Below are positions 43,726 through 53,875 of a stretch of DNA of 64,000 nucleotides, piece after piece (within the stretch, counting starts at the first letter, position 1; every line of letters begins with the position of its first letter). The notes beneath the pieces were generated by a model. It was not told the origin of the DNA and ran no database searches. It worked only from the letters and a program-made list of their open reading frames with translations. The translations under genes and the position numbers were made by a program. The stretch spans positions 2,279,715 through 2,343,714 of the forward strand of contig JAJKFL010000006.1 of NCBI GenBank assembly GCA_021186555.1, read 5' to 3'. The stretch is from Reticulitermes speratus. Taxonomy: Eukaryota; Arthropoda; Insecta; Blattodea; Rhinotermitidae.

Positions 43726-43917
43726 ACATTTAAACACGCAGTTCCTACCTCGCAGAAAACACGTTTCGTTTCCACGACAAAGGCAAATCAGTTAATGCTG
43801 TACAAGGAAATAATCGCTGTTTGTTCTGAGAATACGACAGAAGATATATACCGTGAGTGGGAAAACGGAAGCTGTTCAATACTCAAGCAGGTGGTACACA
43901 TAGTAACCACCGCGCTT
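43726..43917 (-). mobile_element. MITE-P, single-unit decayed copy
   Basis: ATTTAAACACGCAGTTCCTA, CTCGCAGAAAACACGTTTCG, TCAGTTAATGCTGTACAAGG, AATAATCGCTGTTTGTTCTG, ACCGTGAGTGGGAAAACG and GGTGGTACACATAGTAACCA, then GCGCTTAATTAAA. The order is that of MITE-P with one 114-bp unit and a TTAA at the right edge. Confidence 0.65.
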
Positions 43918-44052
43918 AATTAAACCTCGCAAAGTGCGGAGGCGTAAGATGTGGGTCCGATAAAGCGAGCTACAAATAAATTAGTGCGTATTTTATGGTT
44001 CCTCTTCAGCTTTTGCTGCTTAATTTAAGGGCAGAATTACAGGGTCAATAAT
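43918..44052. other. short spacer
   Basis: Nothing recognised. Confidence 0.4.
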
Positions 44053-44352
44053 TCAGAAAACGGAATTTCGTGTCGGGACTTCTAGACCCAAAATGTAACT
44101 AACTAACTTGAGATTAAATCTCTCCGCATCAAACTTCTGTGCTGCTTGTTTAATTACCACCAGTCTTTCCCTAACTTTTGCAACCACCAGACAGTGATCA
44201 GTATCACAGTCAGTTCCTCTGAAAGATCGCACATCGAGTATACTTGAATGCCATCTCCTATCTATCAATACGTGATCGATCTGATTATGAGTCTTCCCAT
44301 CAGGAGACGTCCAGGTGTATTTACACAAAATGTAATGCTGCGTAAATATCAA
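44053..44352 (-). pseudogene. LINE apurinic-type endonuclease domain fragment
   Basis: A 99-codon minus frame. TWTSPDGKTHNQIDHVLIDR, then SFRGTDCDTDHCLVVAKVRE, is the C-terminal part of the endonuclease domain of a non-LTR retrotransposon: the IDHVLI strand and the D-H pair in CDTDHCLV correspond to the SDH-type catalytic signature. The nuclease nicks target DNA to prime reverse transcription. Upstream (N-terminal) catalytic residues and the reverse transcriptase are missing; the frame ends at LEVPTRNSVF. It may belong to one of the LINE families whose 3' ends occur elsewhere in the window, but nothing here links them. Confidence 0.8.
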
Positions 44353-45202
44353 AGGTCAGGGGTTAAAGGTGGTGACATGCATCCAGCAACACCAGCCAAA
44401 CGAACAGGACATTGGTACCTGGCAACTGTTTGTAACACGGCTTTCTGGCAGCAAGGTATTACGACACAGGGCCGAGTGCTGACGACAATGCCCGGACCCA
44501 ACGGAAAAGAACTAATTTTTTAAACATTGCTATTTAACGACACTGCCAACTGCTAAGTTTATACAGTGTCGATGGCAAATGAATCAGTATGCAACATTTG
44601 TTGAAGATACAGACAGCGGGAAACCGAAGTAATCGGGGGAGAAACCTGTCCGAGAGCGGCTACGGGTCGCACACGGACTGAACTGGAATTGAATCCGTGA
44701 CTTAGTAACGAGAGGTCGGCGACTAACAGCAGACGCGATGTACAGAGAAGCTTCGTAATTTGTAACGTTAAACACATGGAGATATTAGGCGACGAAATGC
44801 GGATCTTGAAACAGACGGTGCACACAGGACGCACGCGAAATGTATTGGGGTCAAAGTGTTACTCAGCGTCGTATAACGAACCCTCTCTATTACAAATTAT
44901 ACTAACATGTTCTATCACCGAAACGTCGCGTCATGCTAAGTTCTGAGTCGTTGTGCTGTGACTACAATTCGACCAAACACGAACATGATGCTGAATGAAT
45001 CTCGAAATATCTCGGGATACCCACAAAACGAACATCGCCGAGTAGTGGGTACCTCCACGTACTCGAGGGCAAGGACTCAAATTTCAGACCAGACACAGTC
45101 GTGACGTTATTCATGGACTTCCTCAGTCCCTCCTTAATAAAACAGTACTTTCCATATTACTTCCCCAATTCAACATTTCTTAATCATCCTATGCCTTAAG
45201 CA
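44353..45202. other. spacer, no gene recognised
   Basis: Single-copy; ORFs at 44248-44523 (plus) and 44559-44834 (minus) overlap the LINE fragment or lack motifs. Confidence 0.4.
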
Positions 45203-45375
45203 CACATGGGAGGGCACGGAGTGGAATAAACTAGCTCCGGATACGGACAACTGGGCGGGCTCTCGTGAAAATGATAACGAACCTTCGGGTTCCATAAAAT
45301 GCAGGCAAGCTCTTCACTAGCTGAGAACCTATTAGCTTCTCACGAAAGACTGTTGTCCTCCATGGAGTTACACTA
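45203..45375 (+). mobile_element. LINE 3' end
   Basis: GGAGTGGAATAAACTAGCTCC, GCGGGCTCTCGTGAAAATGA, AACGAACCTTCGGGTTCCAT, TCACTAGCTGAGAACCTATT and TAGCTTCTCACGAAAGACTG, collinear with the copies at 10634 and 61372. The tail has only CATGGAGTTACA. Confidence 0.75.
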
Positions 45376-45815
45376 CGAGTCGAAGGGTACGCACCCCAAG
45401 TTAGACATCCGAGAGATAAAACATACTAAACAAAAAGGTCGATATAAAACACAAAATGTCTAAAACCGCCACAGAAAAGTAAATTACAACTTTCTACAAT
45501 CGACTCCTACTTTGTGTACCCACCATAATTTCAGTAACACTACGCGACAGATTGAAATGAATTCGAACCATGTGGTACATATCATACGCAATGAACTTTG
45601 AAATACAACCACCATATCTCCACTGTCTAACATCAGCACCTACACGGCTGATTACCCCAAAACGTTACACGCACAGTTGGCTAATTCCACTGTAACAAAC
45701 GTACAAACCGCATCCGAACGGACACATATAAACAGCAAAGTTCACAGCGTTTTTTGACCCAAACAGGCAGGTCAAACACAAAACACTGATACTAAGATAG
45801 TAACCGCTTACTTAC
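45376..45815. other. spacer, would be intron if the candidate exon is real
   Basis: Single-copy and AT-rich; nothing recognised. Confidence 0.35.
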
Positions 45816-45893
45816 ATTTCCTTCTGCTGCATCTGCAGTTCTTCCTGGCCTGTTTTAGCTCCTTCGACACACTGCACTAACAGTTCTGTAGCA
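45816..45893 (-). CDS. candidate internal exon of an unidentified gene
   Basis: On the minus strand a 78-bp segment is bounded on the right side of the transcript by GGAAAT|GTAAGTAAG, a near-ideal splice donor (45807-45815), and on the left by GTTGCGTGTAG, a usable acceptor. One frame is open from a stop near 45928 to the donor and reads ELLVQCVEGAKTGQEELQMQ followed by QKE. It is Gln/Glu/Leu-rich like a helical segment and unlike any transposon peptide here. Length 78 = 26 codons keeps phase. An alternative acceptor, TTGTGTCACAG, would extend it to 45909. No protein family recognised; may be chance. Confidence 0.3.
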
Positions 45894-46757
45894 CTACACG
45901 CAACAAACACTGTGACACAAGTACATTACAAGTAACTTCAACACTAAACAATCGTCGTCATATCCCCATATCCACGTCTGGCAATATTAATTACTACAGT
46001 ACATCACTTATTAAATCAACTTGTATTTCATTATAACGTCAGTAGTAATCATTAACAAAAAAAACTCACACCTAACTCACAAGAACAGCTCACAGCCACT
46101 TTTCATCTCAAATCACTACACTTTTTCTGTGTTATTCTAGTTGGTAATTTCCGCCTTTCTGTTTACGCATCCACCCCAACAATGGCAGAATCAAGATGAA
46201 GGCTTAGCTAACACAAAGTACATAGCACTGCTTCTCATCGCCCGTGCAAACTAACAGCCAACTAACAGCTCGCACTGCTTCCGTCTCCAGCTCGGCTTGC
46301 TCGCTCCCCCTCCTCTTCCCCTGCCTTGCGCGACTGCGTTTCTCGAGCGTTCATTTCTCTCCCCGACCACTCGTCCACCTAGCGGCCAGAAATATAAACC
46401 TCACCCATAATGATGTAGCTTCAGACAGATATCTACTTAAACGATGCTTGTGTCTGTTTTTGTTGATTCCATCTTCAGGTATTTAAAACGCCTCATCTAT
46501 TCTTTAAGAGGTTCTGTTACAAAATTTATTGTTTTCCAACTATTTTGCGTTCCAGGCTGATTGTTCCGGTGATAGACAAGTTGATGCACGAACGACCGTT
46601 TATTTCCAGAGGATATTGCGTAATAATTACGTCACACTCCGGACATTCGTCTGTCACGACGCATCTCCCTGAGGAATGCGTGCTAATGCTACCAGACAAT
46701 CTTATCTAACCGGGCCACGTCATCAGTCAATGTCTTCGTAAGCCAGACAGCAAGAAA
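45894..46757. other. spacer with a C-rich, CpG-bearing block
   Basis: About 46255-46385 is unusually C- and CpG-rich for this region (CTCGCTCCCCCTCCTCTTCC, GCGCGACTGCG). On the minus strand it lies 350-500 bases before the candidate exon, with a TTTATATTT box near 46395. It could be a promoter or first exon of that minus-strand gene, or a transposon UTR. The 80-codon plus ORF across it (46244-46486) has no motif. Confidence 0.3.
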
Positions 46758-47044
46758 ATGGGACAAAGCCTTACGAAAATTCTAACCAACAAGATGCCGG
46801 GAAATCTTAGCTTCCTTCTTTCTTTTTCTCTCCTTCCCCCATTTCTTTTTTTATTTATTATTATTTTCTTTCTTTCCTTGTTTCTTTATCGGAAAATTTC
46901 AAAAAAAGAAATGCCCCCGACCAATGAGTCGGCTACGTTTTACGCCAAAGGCGCGACGTGACTAACGGTATTGGTCAGCTAAAGTAACGTCGCTGTATAG
47001 CACACTGCCTTAGACAGCGTCGTACAATAAACTCCAAATAAACA
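46758..47044. other. spacer with a T-rich block
   Basis: 46800-46900 is TTTC/TTTA-rich; the 67-codon ORF over it (46758-46961) gives a chance hydrophobic stretch LSFSLLPPFLFLFIIIFFLS. Confidence 0.4.
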
Positions 47045-47442
47045 ACGCAGGCAATGTACGCATAATGTAATATTTCTGCGCGTTAGCGTAACCATTGTTG
47101 CAAAAGAAACACAATAGCAAGTTCTTAGTGTTGACATAAACACTGTTGTCCCGCCAACAATAGAAATACTGAAGGCGTTGCGATCAAAACGCAACAATGC
47201 ATTCTGTTTCGAATTGTCCGGTTAAACAGTTCATGATATTTATACCTCATCGGCTATCCTAACAACCTGATATGGTGTCATGGCAAATTTAAGTCGGTGG
47301 CAACAATAAAGCGTGCTTAGGTTTTCACGTAAGGTGGCCGATATTTTTGTCCGAGTTAATGCATATTTGGATTTTATCGATAGATTTTGATAAAAAAATC
47401 CCCAGTTATAACTTCAGTAAAGTCCGTTCAGTCAGCACATCT

Positions 47443-47486
<44 letters not shown>

Positions 47487-47515
47487 TGACGAAGCTAACA
47501 GGCGACTGTGCAAAA
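47045..47515 (-). repeat. family A relic with an embedded CAGA microsatellite
   Basis: GGCAATGTACGCATAATG and GCGTTAGCGTAACCATTGTTGC match the end of family A. At the other end GACATGACGAAGCTAACAGGCG matches the ACAGACATGACGAAGC block of 7880-7905. Just before it, CAGA is repeated about 11 times (47442-47485), apparently grown from the single ACAGACA of the parent sequence. Confidence 0.6.
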
Positions 47516-47581
47516 GCACATAAAGTGTTAGTATGACAGATTATTGTGACATCTGACCGGCGATATAAGACAGAATATTGT

Positions 47582-47991
47582 TTACATACATACATACATA
47601 CATAAATACATACATACATACATATACATACATAAATACATACATACATACACACATACTACATACATACATACATAAATACATACACACACAATCATAC
47701 ATACATACATACATACATACATACATACATACATACATACATACACACATACTACATACATACATACATAAATACATACACACATACATACATACATACA
47801 TACATACATACATACATACATAAAATACATACACACATACATACATACATACATACATACAATAAATACATACATACATACATACATACATACATACATA
47901 CATACATACATAATACATACAACATACATACAACATACATACATACATACATAAATACATACACACATACATACATACATACATACATACA

Positions 47992-48023
<32 letters not shown>

Positions 48024-48083
48024 CATACACACATTCCACATACATACATACATACACTACATACATACATACATACATATATA
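47582..48083. repeat. ACAT microsatellite, about 500 bp
   Basis: About 120 tetranucleotides ACAT with interruptions such as ACATAAAT and ACACAC at intervals of about 100-120 bp (ATACACACATACTACATACA recurs near 47650 and 47740). That spacing means larger blocks were copied too. ORFs of M-Y-V-C repeats on the minus strand are artefacts. Confidence 0.97.
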
Positions 48084-48186
48084 CATATATTCCATGTATC
48101 CATAAGTCTGTCCAAGTCACAACTCGATGTGCAATAAGTCACAATACACAAATACACAGCTATACACACTACACAATTTTACATTT

Positions 48187-48270
48187 GAACACTATACACT
48201 AAACACTATACACTAAACACTATACACTAAACACTATACACTAAACACTATACACTAAAACACTATAAAC
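48187..48270. repeat. 14-bp tandem repeat (6 copies)
   Basis: The unit ACACTATACACTAA is repeated without change; the last copy has one extra A. Confidence 0.93.
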
Positions 48271-48429
48271 ATGTTACACACCGCACTATGAACCGTCATT
48301 ATACACAACAAATTCATCTACTCAGTAAAAGCTGTGTGTATTTAAGTATTGTCTTAATGCTACTTTCAATTTTGTGTTTTCATTTTTAAGACTTATGAGA
48401 TTCAAGAGGGAGTCTGATGAAAATTGTGA
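48271..48429. other. AT-rich spacer
   Basis: Nothing recognised. Confidence 0.4.
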
Positions 48430-49080
48430 TACCGACATTTATGGTTATTACTGCTACCATTAGAGATACACTCAGAAGATACCGGCATTTATGGTTATTA
48501 CTGCTACCATTAGAGATACACTCAGAAGATACCGGCATTTATGGTTATTACTGCTACCATTAGAGATACACTCAGAAGATACCGGCATTTATGGTTATTA
48601 CTGCTACCATTAGAGATACACTCAGAAGATACCGGCATTTATGGTTATTACTGCTACCATTAGAGATACACTCAGAAGATACCGGCATTTATGGTTATTA
48701 CTGCTACCATTAGAGATACACTCAGAAGATACCGGCATTTATGGTTATTACCGCTACCATTAGAGATACACTCAGAAGATACCGGCATTTATGGTTATTA
48801 CTGCTACCATTAGAGATACACTCAGAAGATACCGGCATTTATGGTTATTACTGCTACCATTAGAGATACACTCAGAAGATACCGGCATTTATGGTTATTA
48901 CTGCTACCATTAGAGATACACTCAGAAGATACCGGCATTTATGGTTATTACTGCTACCATTAGAGATACACTCAGAAGATACCGGCATTTATGGTTATTA
49001 CCGCTACCATTAGAGATACACTCAGAAGATACCGGCATTTATGGTTATTACTGCTACCATTAGAGATACACTCAGAAGAT
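48430..49080. repeat. 50-bp minisatellite (13 copies)
   Basis: The unit GATACCGGCATTTATGGTTA, then TTACTGCTACCATTAGAGAT and ACACTCAGAA. The period is exactly 50 bp (48481 to 48531). The only variation is TTACTGC/TTACCGC in two units, at 48751 and 49001, exactly 250 bp (5 units) apart. Confidence 0.97.
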
Positions 49081-49329
49081 ATTTAGAGCGGACAGCCGAG
49101 TCACGTAAACTCAATTTCAGAACCATAGGATTTATAAATGTCAGTGCATTCCTTACAACAATGGCGTTACTCGTCTATATGGCATGAACAGGAAATTCTG
49201 AAACATTGCCAGGAAAGTGGGCAGTGACATGGAAGTCCTTTCACTTCATCCTGCAAATGGAGACACTTGTGGAAGTGCAGCTGGAAGTGCAGATAGCAAA
49301 AGTGAAAACTCTCTTGGAGCTCAGCTGAC
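49081..49329. other. spacer, nothing recognised
   Basis: Single-copy sequence. Confidence 0.4.
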
Positions 49330-49625
49330 CATGATGGCTATAGCTGTAGTCTGAAGGCACCAGTTTGTGTCCAACGCTCCCCAGTATCAGAAAGAACAGT
49401 GTTTTGTTTAAAGGTTCCCAGTCTTCGCCCGCTTATCCTTCTGATAAGTATTAAGATGAATATAAGTGTGGAGAATTGGTGGAATGATAATTACAGCGGA
49501 GAAACGAAGTATTCGAAGGAAAACCTGTCAGAGTGTCACTTTGTCCAACACAAATCCCATACTAAGTGGCCTGGTATCGAACCCAGGCCTCAGCGATGCA
49601 GATTTCTGTATCTTAATCACACTAG
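49330..49625 (-). mobile_element. SINE-3, full-length inverted copy
   Basis: On the minus strand the B-box is CTGGGTTCGATACCAGG, followed by GGGATTTGTGTTGGACAAAG, CCACCAATTCTCC-like and TCAGAAGGATAAGCGGGCGA, ending ACTGGGGAGCG. The end CTCCCCAGTATCAGAAAGAAC matches 59825. ORFs at 49399-49750 are shadows. Confidence 0.8.
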
Positions 49626-49834
49626 GTTTCCTGTGGATGTATACCTGTATATGTGCATCACAAACGTCTGTCTTTAACAGTAAAAAGCGTCGCGACGGTC
49701 AGTCGTTACGCACTAAGACGCTGTTCAAATCATCTTCTACGTTCCACTGACAACTGCCCACCAATGGCAACACATTTCACAAGTAAACACTGCATGTGAT
49801 TGAATTTTGAGCTTTTCACAGAGAAGTAATGAAA

Positions 49835-50035
49835 GATTCCGGTATTTTGCATTACGACGTTGTGTCAGTAGTTCCCGACGTTTCGAAGGAACGTGTCGCC
49901 TTCATCCTCAAAGGTTCGAGATCAAGGGAGCGAATGCTTCTAGACTTGAAACGTTTAAGATGAAGGTGATGTGTTCTTTCGAAACGTCGGGAAACAATTA
50001 GCCAGCGACGTGGCGTCATACCCCAGAAGATCTGA
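49835..50035. mobile_element. foldback MITE family F, two-armed copy
   Basis: The left arm TTCCCGACGTTTCGAAGGAA and the right arm TTCTTTCGAAACGTCGGGAA face each other across about 110 bp. The outer right end GGCGTCATACCCCAGAAGA is the family terminus; the left terminus is eroded (ATTACGACG). Confidence 0.75.
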
Positions 50036-50339
50036 ATCCTAGAGCGCTGATATGTATGTATTTGTCTATACGCACGTGCGTGTTGATATATATTATGAGC
50101 ACGAACTGATATTTTCAACAGGCAGAGTCATTACTGTTGCTAATGCATAATTCCAATCGTGTAGTTACGCTCTCCACTTTGTATTCATTGTCGCGTGCCT
50201 TGTAATTGACAGCCCACATCGAATACTTGTCGACGTCTTGTGAGATGCAGCTTTCACAAGCCGCTATATTTCTGTTCGTATCACGTCGGACAAACAGAAC
50301 ACATCCCGTTGTGGTTCATAAATTGAATAATAAGAACGA
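50036..50339. other. spacer, nothing recognised
   Basis: Single-copy; no motif. Confidence 0.4.
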
Positions 50340-50720
50340 TTATAGTCAACACAACTACCTTTTATTATAAAAACAATATTTGTTTTTATAAAACGCTACA
50401 TGTTTCGACCCTTAAACATTTTAAAGCCTAACGGTTACTTGATGCATCAACAGTTTTAACATTCACAAATTCTACATTCAGCCCACACTGTATTGTTGTG
50501 TATTGTATTTATATTACAACAAACGCGACTTTTGCCTTATATAACATAAATTGATTTTCTTAACCGAGATGAAAAGTGTTTACTGCGCGGTACGAACTGG
50601 GTCTTTAAAGGGTTAAGCGCCATCATCAGTCGCGAGTGTATAAAACGTACGGCAAGTCAGATACCTTGAATTATCATTCCTAAGAAAGAGATTTCTTTCT
50701 TACAACTTTATTTACTACAA
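50340..50720 (+). repeat. dispersed family G, interrupted by MITE-P
   Basis: Left part 50340-50415 (TATAGTCAACACAACTACCT, TTGTTTTTATAAAACGCTAC, TGTTTCGACCCTTAA) and right part 50617-50720 (CATCATCAGTCGCGAGTG, ATACCTTGAATTATCATTCC, AAAGAGATTTCTTTCTTACA) align end to end with the uninterrupted copy at 63808-64000. The family is otherwise unclassified. Confidence 0.65.
50412..50616 (+). mobile_element. MITE-P, single-unit copy with TTAA duplication
   Basis: The 197-bp element (50416-50612) lies between TTAA at 50412-50415 and 50613-50616. It starts ACATTTTAAAGCCTAACGG and ends GTCTTTAAAGGG, giving terminal inverted repeats of the type CCCTTTAAAG. Inside are ATTCACAAATTCTACATTC, CACTGTATTGTTGTGTATTG and GTGTTTACTGCGCGGTACG. 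A TTAA target with C/G-triplet ends is the hallmark of piggyBac-group elements. No transposase frame. Confidence 0.8.
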
Positions 50721-50982
50721 TTATAATATGTATAAAATAAACCTGACGCGCCTTAATTACATAATATAAACAGCTTTGTATATAGTAGTGTTGTTACAAC
50801 AGCATATACGTTATAGCGTTAAAAGTATATTTAAAATGTCACACTTAGCATTAGTATAAAATCGATTAATTTCTTATATTTTTTATTTAATTTTAATAAC
50901 AATTAATTAACCTTTTGTTTATAGTATTTGTTTTTACTGATATATATATATATATATAACAGTCTTTTGTTTTATGTGTAAA
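50721..50982. other. AT-rich spacer with a TA microsatellite
   Basis: TATATATATATATATATA near 50940-50958; otherwise nothing. Confidence 0.6.
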
Positions 50983-51080
50983 ATGGGTCGCCGACGTTAA
51001 AGAAAGTGTGGAGCTATACCTCTACTCCCCTCTGGGCCCTTATGGCCTCTTCTAGGGTGACCTTTACCTTCACCTTTCAA
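50983..51080 (+). mobile_element. SINE-1, 5'-truncated copy
   Basis: GCCGACGTTAAAGAAAGTG, GAGCTATACCTCTACTCCCC, GGGTGACCTTTACCTTCACC: only the last 95 bp of the element. Confidence 0.8.
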
Positions 51081-51509
51081 AGGCACGTTGACCTTGCACT
51101 AATATCGTAAATTAATTGTTTATCGATAAATATTTTCTCCTTTATTTAGATAATTTGTCCGAGTGTGATGCTGTGTTGTTTACGTGGCTTTCTTATTTGT
51201 TTAACCGTGTTTCTACTTGTTATTCGCAGCCTTTCTCAGGTTCTCTGTTGTAAGCCTGTTGTGCCTACTGTACAGAGGTCAGCTTAATGCAGTATTGCGT
51301 ATAAAGACACTGTGAGGTCAGAGCTGAGTTCTGAAACGCTGAAACAGCTGACAAAAACGATAACTGCTGTGCTTTGAAGAGATAACCCCAAACCTAGAAT
51401 ACCAATGAATATATGAAGCGCTATAATCTTCCAGAACCTGACAGTAGCTCAGCTGCTCCAGATATTTTCTGTCACTTATGGAGCCAGAAATTTCCTGAAC
51501 ACTTTAGAC
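51081..51509. other. spacer, nothing recognised
   Basis: Single-copy, T-rich. Confidence 0.4.
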
Positions 51510-51610
51510 CAGTGTTTCTCAATTATTTTGGTCACGGAACGTTTCTTAACTCAGTAAATATTTACGGGACACATACCGGGATGTTTTGTGGCCCCCTATT
51601 TATCAAATAA
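51510..51610. mobile_element. hAT-like terminus
   Basis: CAGTGTTTCTCAATTATTTT followed by GTCACGGAACGTTTC resembles a hAT end of the CAGnGTTTCTCAA type. No partner end was located. Confidence 0.4.
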
Positions 51611-51944
51611 AAGTCAGGGCAACGAGATCTGTTAGCAACAAAATGAAAGGTTCTTATAAAAATTATTATACGAACAGCATTATGAACTGCGATCAGATAT
51701 GCTGAATTCAGATTTAATAACAAACTTACGATTCTTTTTTGTTTCTTGATTTGTTCATTGAACACGTATGCACATCACGTGGAACACCTGTATTCCGCGG
51801 AATACAGTTTCGGAAACGTTGATTTTAACATTATTTCGCCACTGGACTTTACAAAGAACCAAATCAATCCAGTTCACAGAATAATCAACACAGATTTGAA
51901 TTTTAATATTATACAGCCAACCACACCTCGATCTGCAATTGGTC

Positions 51945-52385
51945 CCTTCTTGTCACATAATAATAATAATAATAATTCTTGGCTCAACAGCCCTGTATGG
52001 GCCTGGGCCTCCTCTTGCCTCTCTTGTCAAGGTTACTAAGTCATGCGCATTCATGGCAGCTGGTGACCGGCCAGCTAGCCGCGCTTAGTGTTCTATCGAT
52101 CCTGATGTGCACGCCAGAGCCATCTGGCAGGCAGTCAGGAGACTTGGATGAGAAATGGAGGCAATTTGGCTTACGCAACATTTTTATTCATGCCCGTAAG
52201 GTTCTTTTACATACCGTAAATCTACGACATGGGACCGACGGCTTTACTTCCCCTCCGAGAGTTGTGCTGCGATTTTTATCATCCTTAAAAATCCATCGAC
52301 CTCGGTCGGGATCGAACCCGCGAACCTTGGGTCCAGTGGCGAGCACGCTAACCACTAGTCCACCGAGGTCGACCTTCTTGTCACA
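51945..52385 (-). mobile_element. SINE-4, full-length copy with 13-bp target-site duplication
   Basis: Flanked by CCTTCTTGTCACA at 51945-51957 and 52373-52385. On the minus strand the head is a tRNA-like cloverleaf candidate: GACCTCGGTGGACTAGTGGT, TAGCGTGCTCGCC, then GCGGGTTCGATCCCGACCGA (B-box) pairing back to the first bases. The body is 415 bp and ends in an ATT repeat tail (plus strand TAATAATAA at 51958-51975). The 139-codon plus ORF (51979-52398) is a shadow. Confidence 0.9.
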
Positions 52386-52564
52386 AATTCCGACCTAATA
52401 TTTTAATGCATCCGCCAGCCCCCCCCCCCCCCCAGTCCTGCATTTCATTACCTCAATGACATTTGGTGCACAGCCTAACTCATTCACGAGGGGCGTTCAA
52501 ATACACTTGGTGTCAGCTGACTGGGATAGGAGGCATCAGTTTTGTGCCCTGTAACATGTAAAGT
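52386..52564. other. spacer with a poly-C run
   Basis: A run of about 14 C near 52420-52434; nothing else seen. Confidence 0.5.
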
Positions 52565-52836
52565 AAAGGTAAAGGTCACCCTAGAACAGGCCATGAAGGC
52601 CAGAGGGAGAGTAGAGGTATAACTCTACTCTTTCTTTAACCCCGGCGCTAGATGGGGTGGGTGGTTTCACGCCCCGGCCGCTTTACCCCCGGGAATGATC
52701 CGGTACCCATTATACAGGAGGCTGGGTAGGCCCCAGGGCCGGTCTGGACGGCTGCGAAACATCTCGCCCCCACCGGGATTCGATCCCCGGACCGTCCAGC
52801 TCGTAGCGTAGTAGCTATACCGACTGAGCTATCCCA
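52565..52836 (-). mobile_element. SINE-1, full-length inverted copy
   Basis: Plus-strand blocks from left: AAAGGTAAAGGTCACCCTAG, CCGGCCGCTTTACCCCCGGG, CGGTCTGGACGGCTGCGAAA, GGGATTCGATCCCCGGACCG and CTATACCGACTGAGCTATCC. These are the body, B-box and A-box in minus orientation. A possible short duplication GTAACA flanks it, too short to be sure. Confidence 0.88.
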
Positions 52837-53263
52837 GTAACAAAGAAATCAAGTCACATATTTCGCATTTATATTATTTTGAAACTATTAAAAGAATTTG
52901 AAATATATATGTAAACGTGAAATATGTAAAAATGCGTAACCACATACCAGCAAAGCATCATACATTTAAGATATGAGCGGCCTACAGGAATGGCACCCGG
53001 CCCAGCCTCTATGTTGTATCATCACAACGTAGCTGTGCAGTATTCGGCTGGAGAGCAGCGTACATATACGACAGTCGGCACAGAAATGTGTAAAAAATGT
53101 GAACATTAATATCAATCGGCCAAACCGGCCGCAAACGGCACTCAGACTTAAGGAGCACCTACAGTACAACTCATACATATATCTCCATCCCCCTGTCACT
53201 TCCTCTCCCTCAGGTCTTCTCAGAACTTCTCTTCACACAACCTCAATTTATCAAGACTACATT
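52837..53263. other. spacer, nothing recognised
   Basis: Overlapping short ORFs on both strands (52966-53287) without motif. Confidence 0.4.
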
Positions 53264-53336
53264 CTTCTGAGATGTTACGTCATGTAGTTTGGCACCTAGC
53301 TGTTCAAATACACGGTGTCGCATCCCAAAAGACCGT
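53264..53336. mobile_element. foldback MITE family F, shortest two-ended copy
   Basis: TTCTTCTGAGATGTTACGTC at the left and GTGTCGCATCCCAAAAGAC at the right are inverted ends of the family with only about 35 bp between them. Confidence 0.6.
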
Positions 53337-53875
53337 AATTTTGATACCGCTGCGAGAACCTCAAATCTCACCCCCCCCCCCCCCTCCCCCCATCCTGGTA
53401 ACAAACCAACTCGTTGCTTATTTCTCTTATATCCTTAAAATCCTTTAAAAAGATTTCGATGTGGTCACTTGTAATAAATAGGTCAGTTAAGACGACACTG
53501 TGTTTGTGTTCATTCAGCGGTGTGTTTTCGCAAATGTGTTGAAGGTTCTTTTGATTTTATCTTCCGGTTTGTTTGTCGTGTTCAGAAAAGTGAAAGATGT
53601 TTATTTGAAATTACATCAGCTGGTGTTTTTGACTGCCTCTGTGAAGGCAGGTTCTGCGAGCGGGATCCAATTTGAAGTGATTACAGCAGGTCGTAAAGAC
53701 GCCTGAAGCTAAATAAAGATATTCAAAGCAATATTTATTCTTTAGCTTTGAGAACTGACAGTGTTTGCATTCATTCGGCAGTTGCTGTATAACCGCATCA
53801 GAACAGGGCCTACGATCGGAAAGGGTTCAAACCGCGCGCATAAGGAAAAAACTGGTTTCAAGCAATTAGTTTTAT
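53337..53875. other. spacer with a poly-C run and a 68-codon ORF
   Basis: A run of about 15 C near 53371-53386. The ORF at 53500-53706 starts MFVFIQRCVFANVLKVLLIL and has a hydrophobic N-terminal stretch followed by LFVVFRKVKDVYLKLHQLVF; no family recognised and no copy elsewhere in the window. Confidence 0.35.

Noticed and set aside
47541..48169. Met-Tyr-Val-Cys repeat proteins of 122-195 codons
   Set aside because: Direct translation of an ACAT microsatellite.
52830..53260. Promoter or terminator signals in spacers
   Set aside because: TATA-like and AATAAA-like strings are frequent in AT-rich DNA here and none is placed next to a supported gene.
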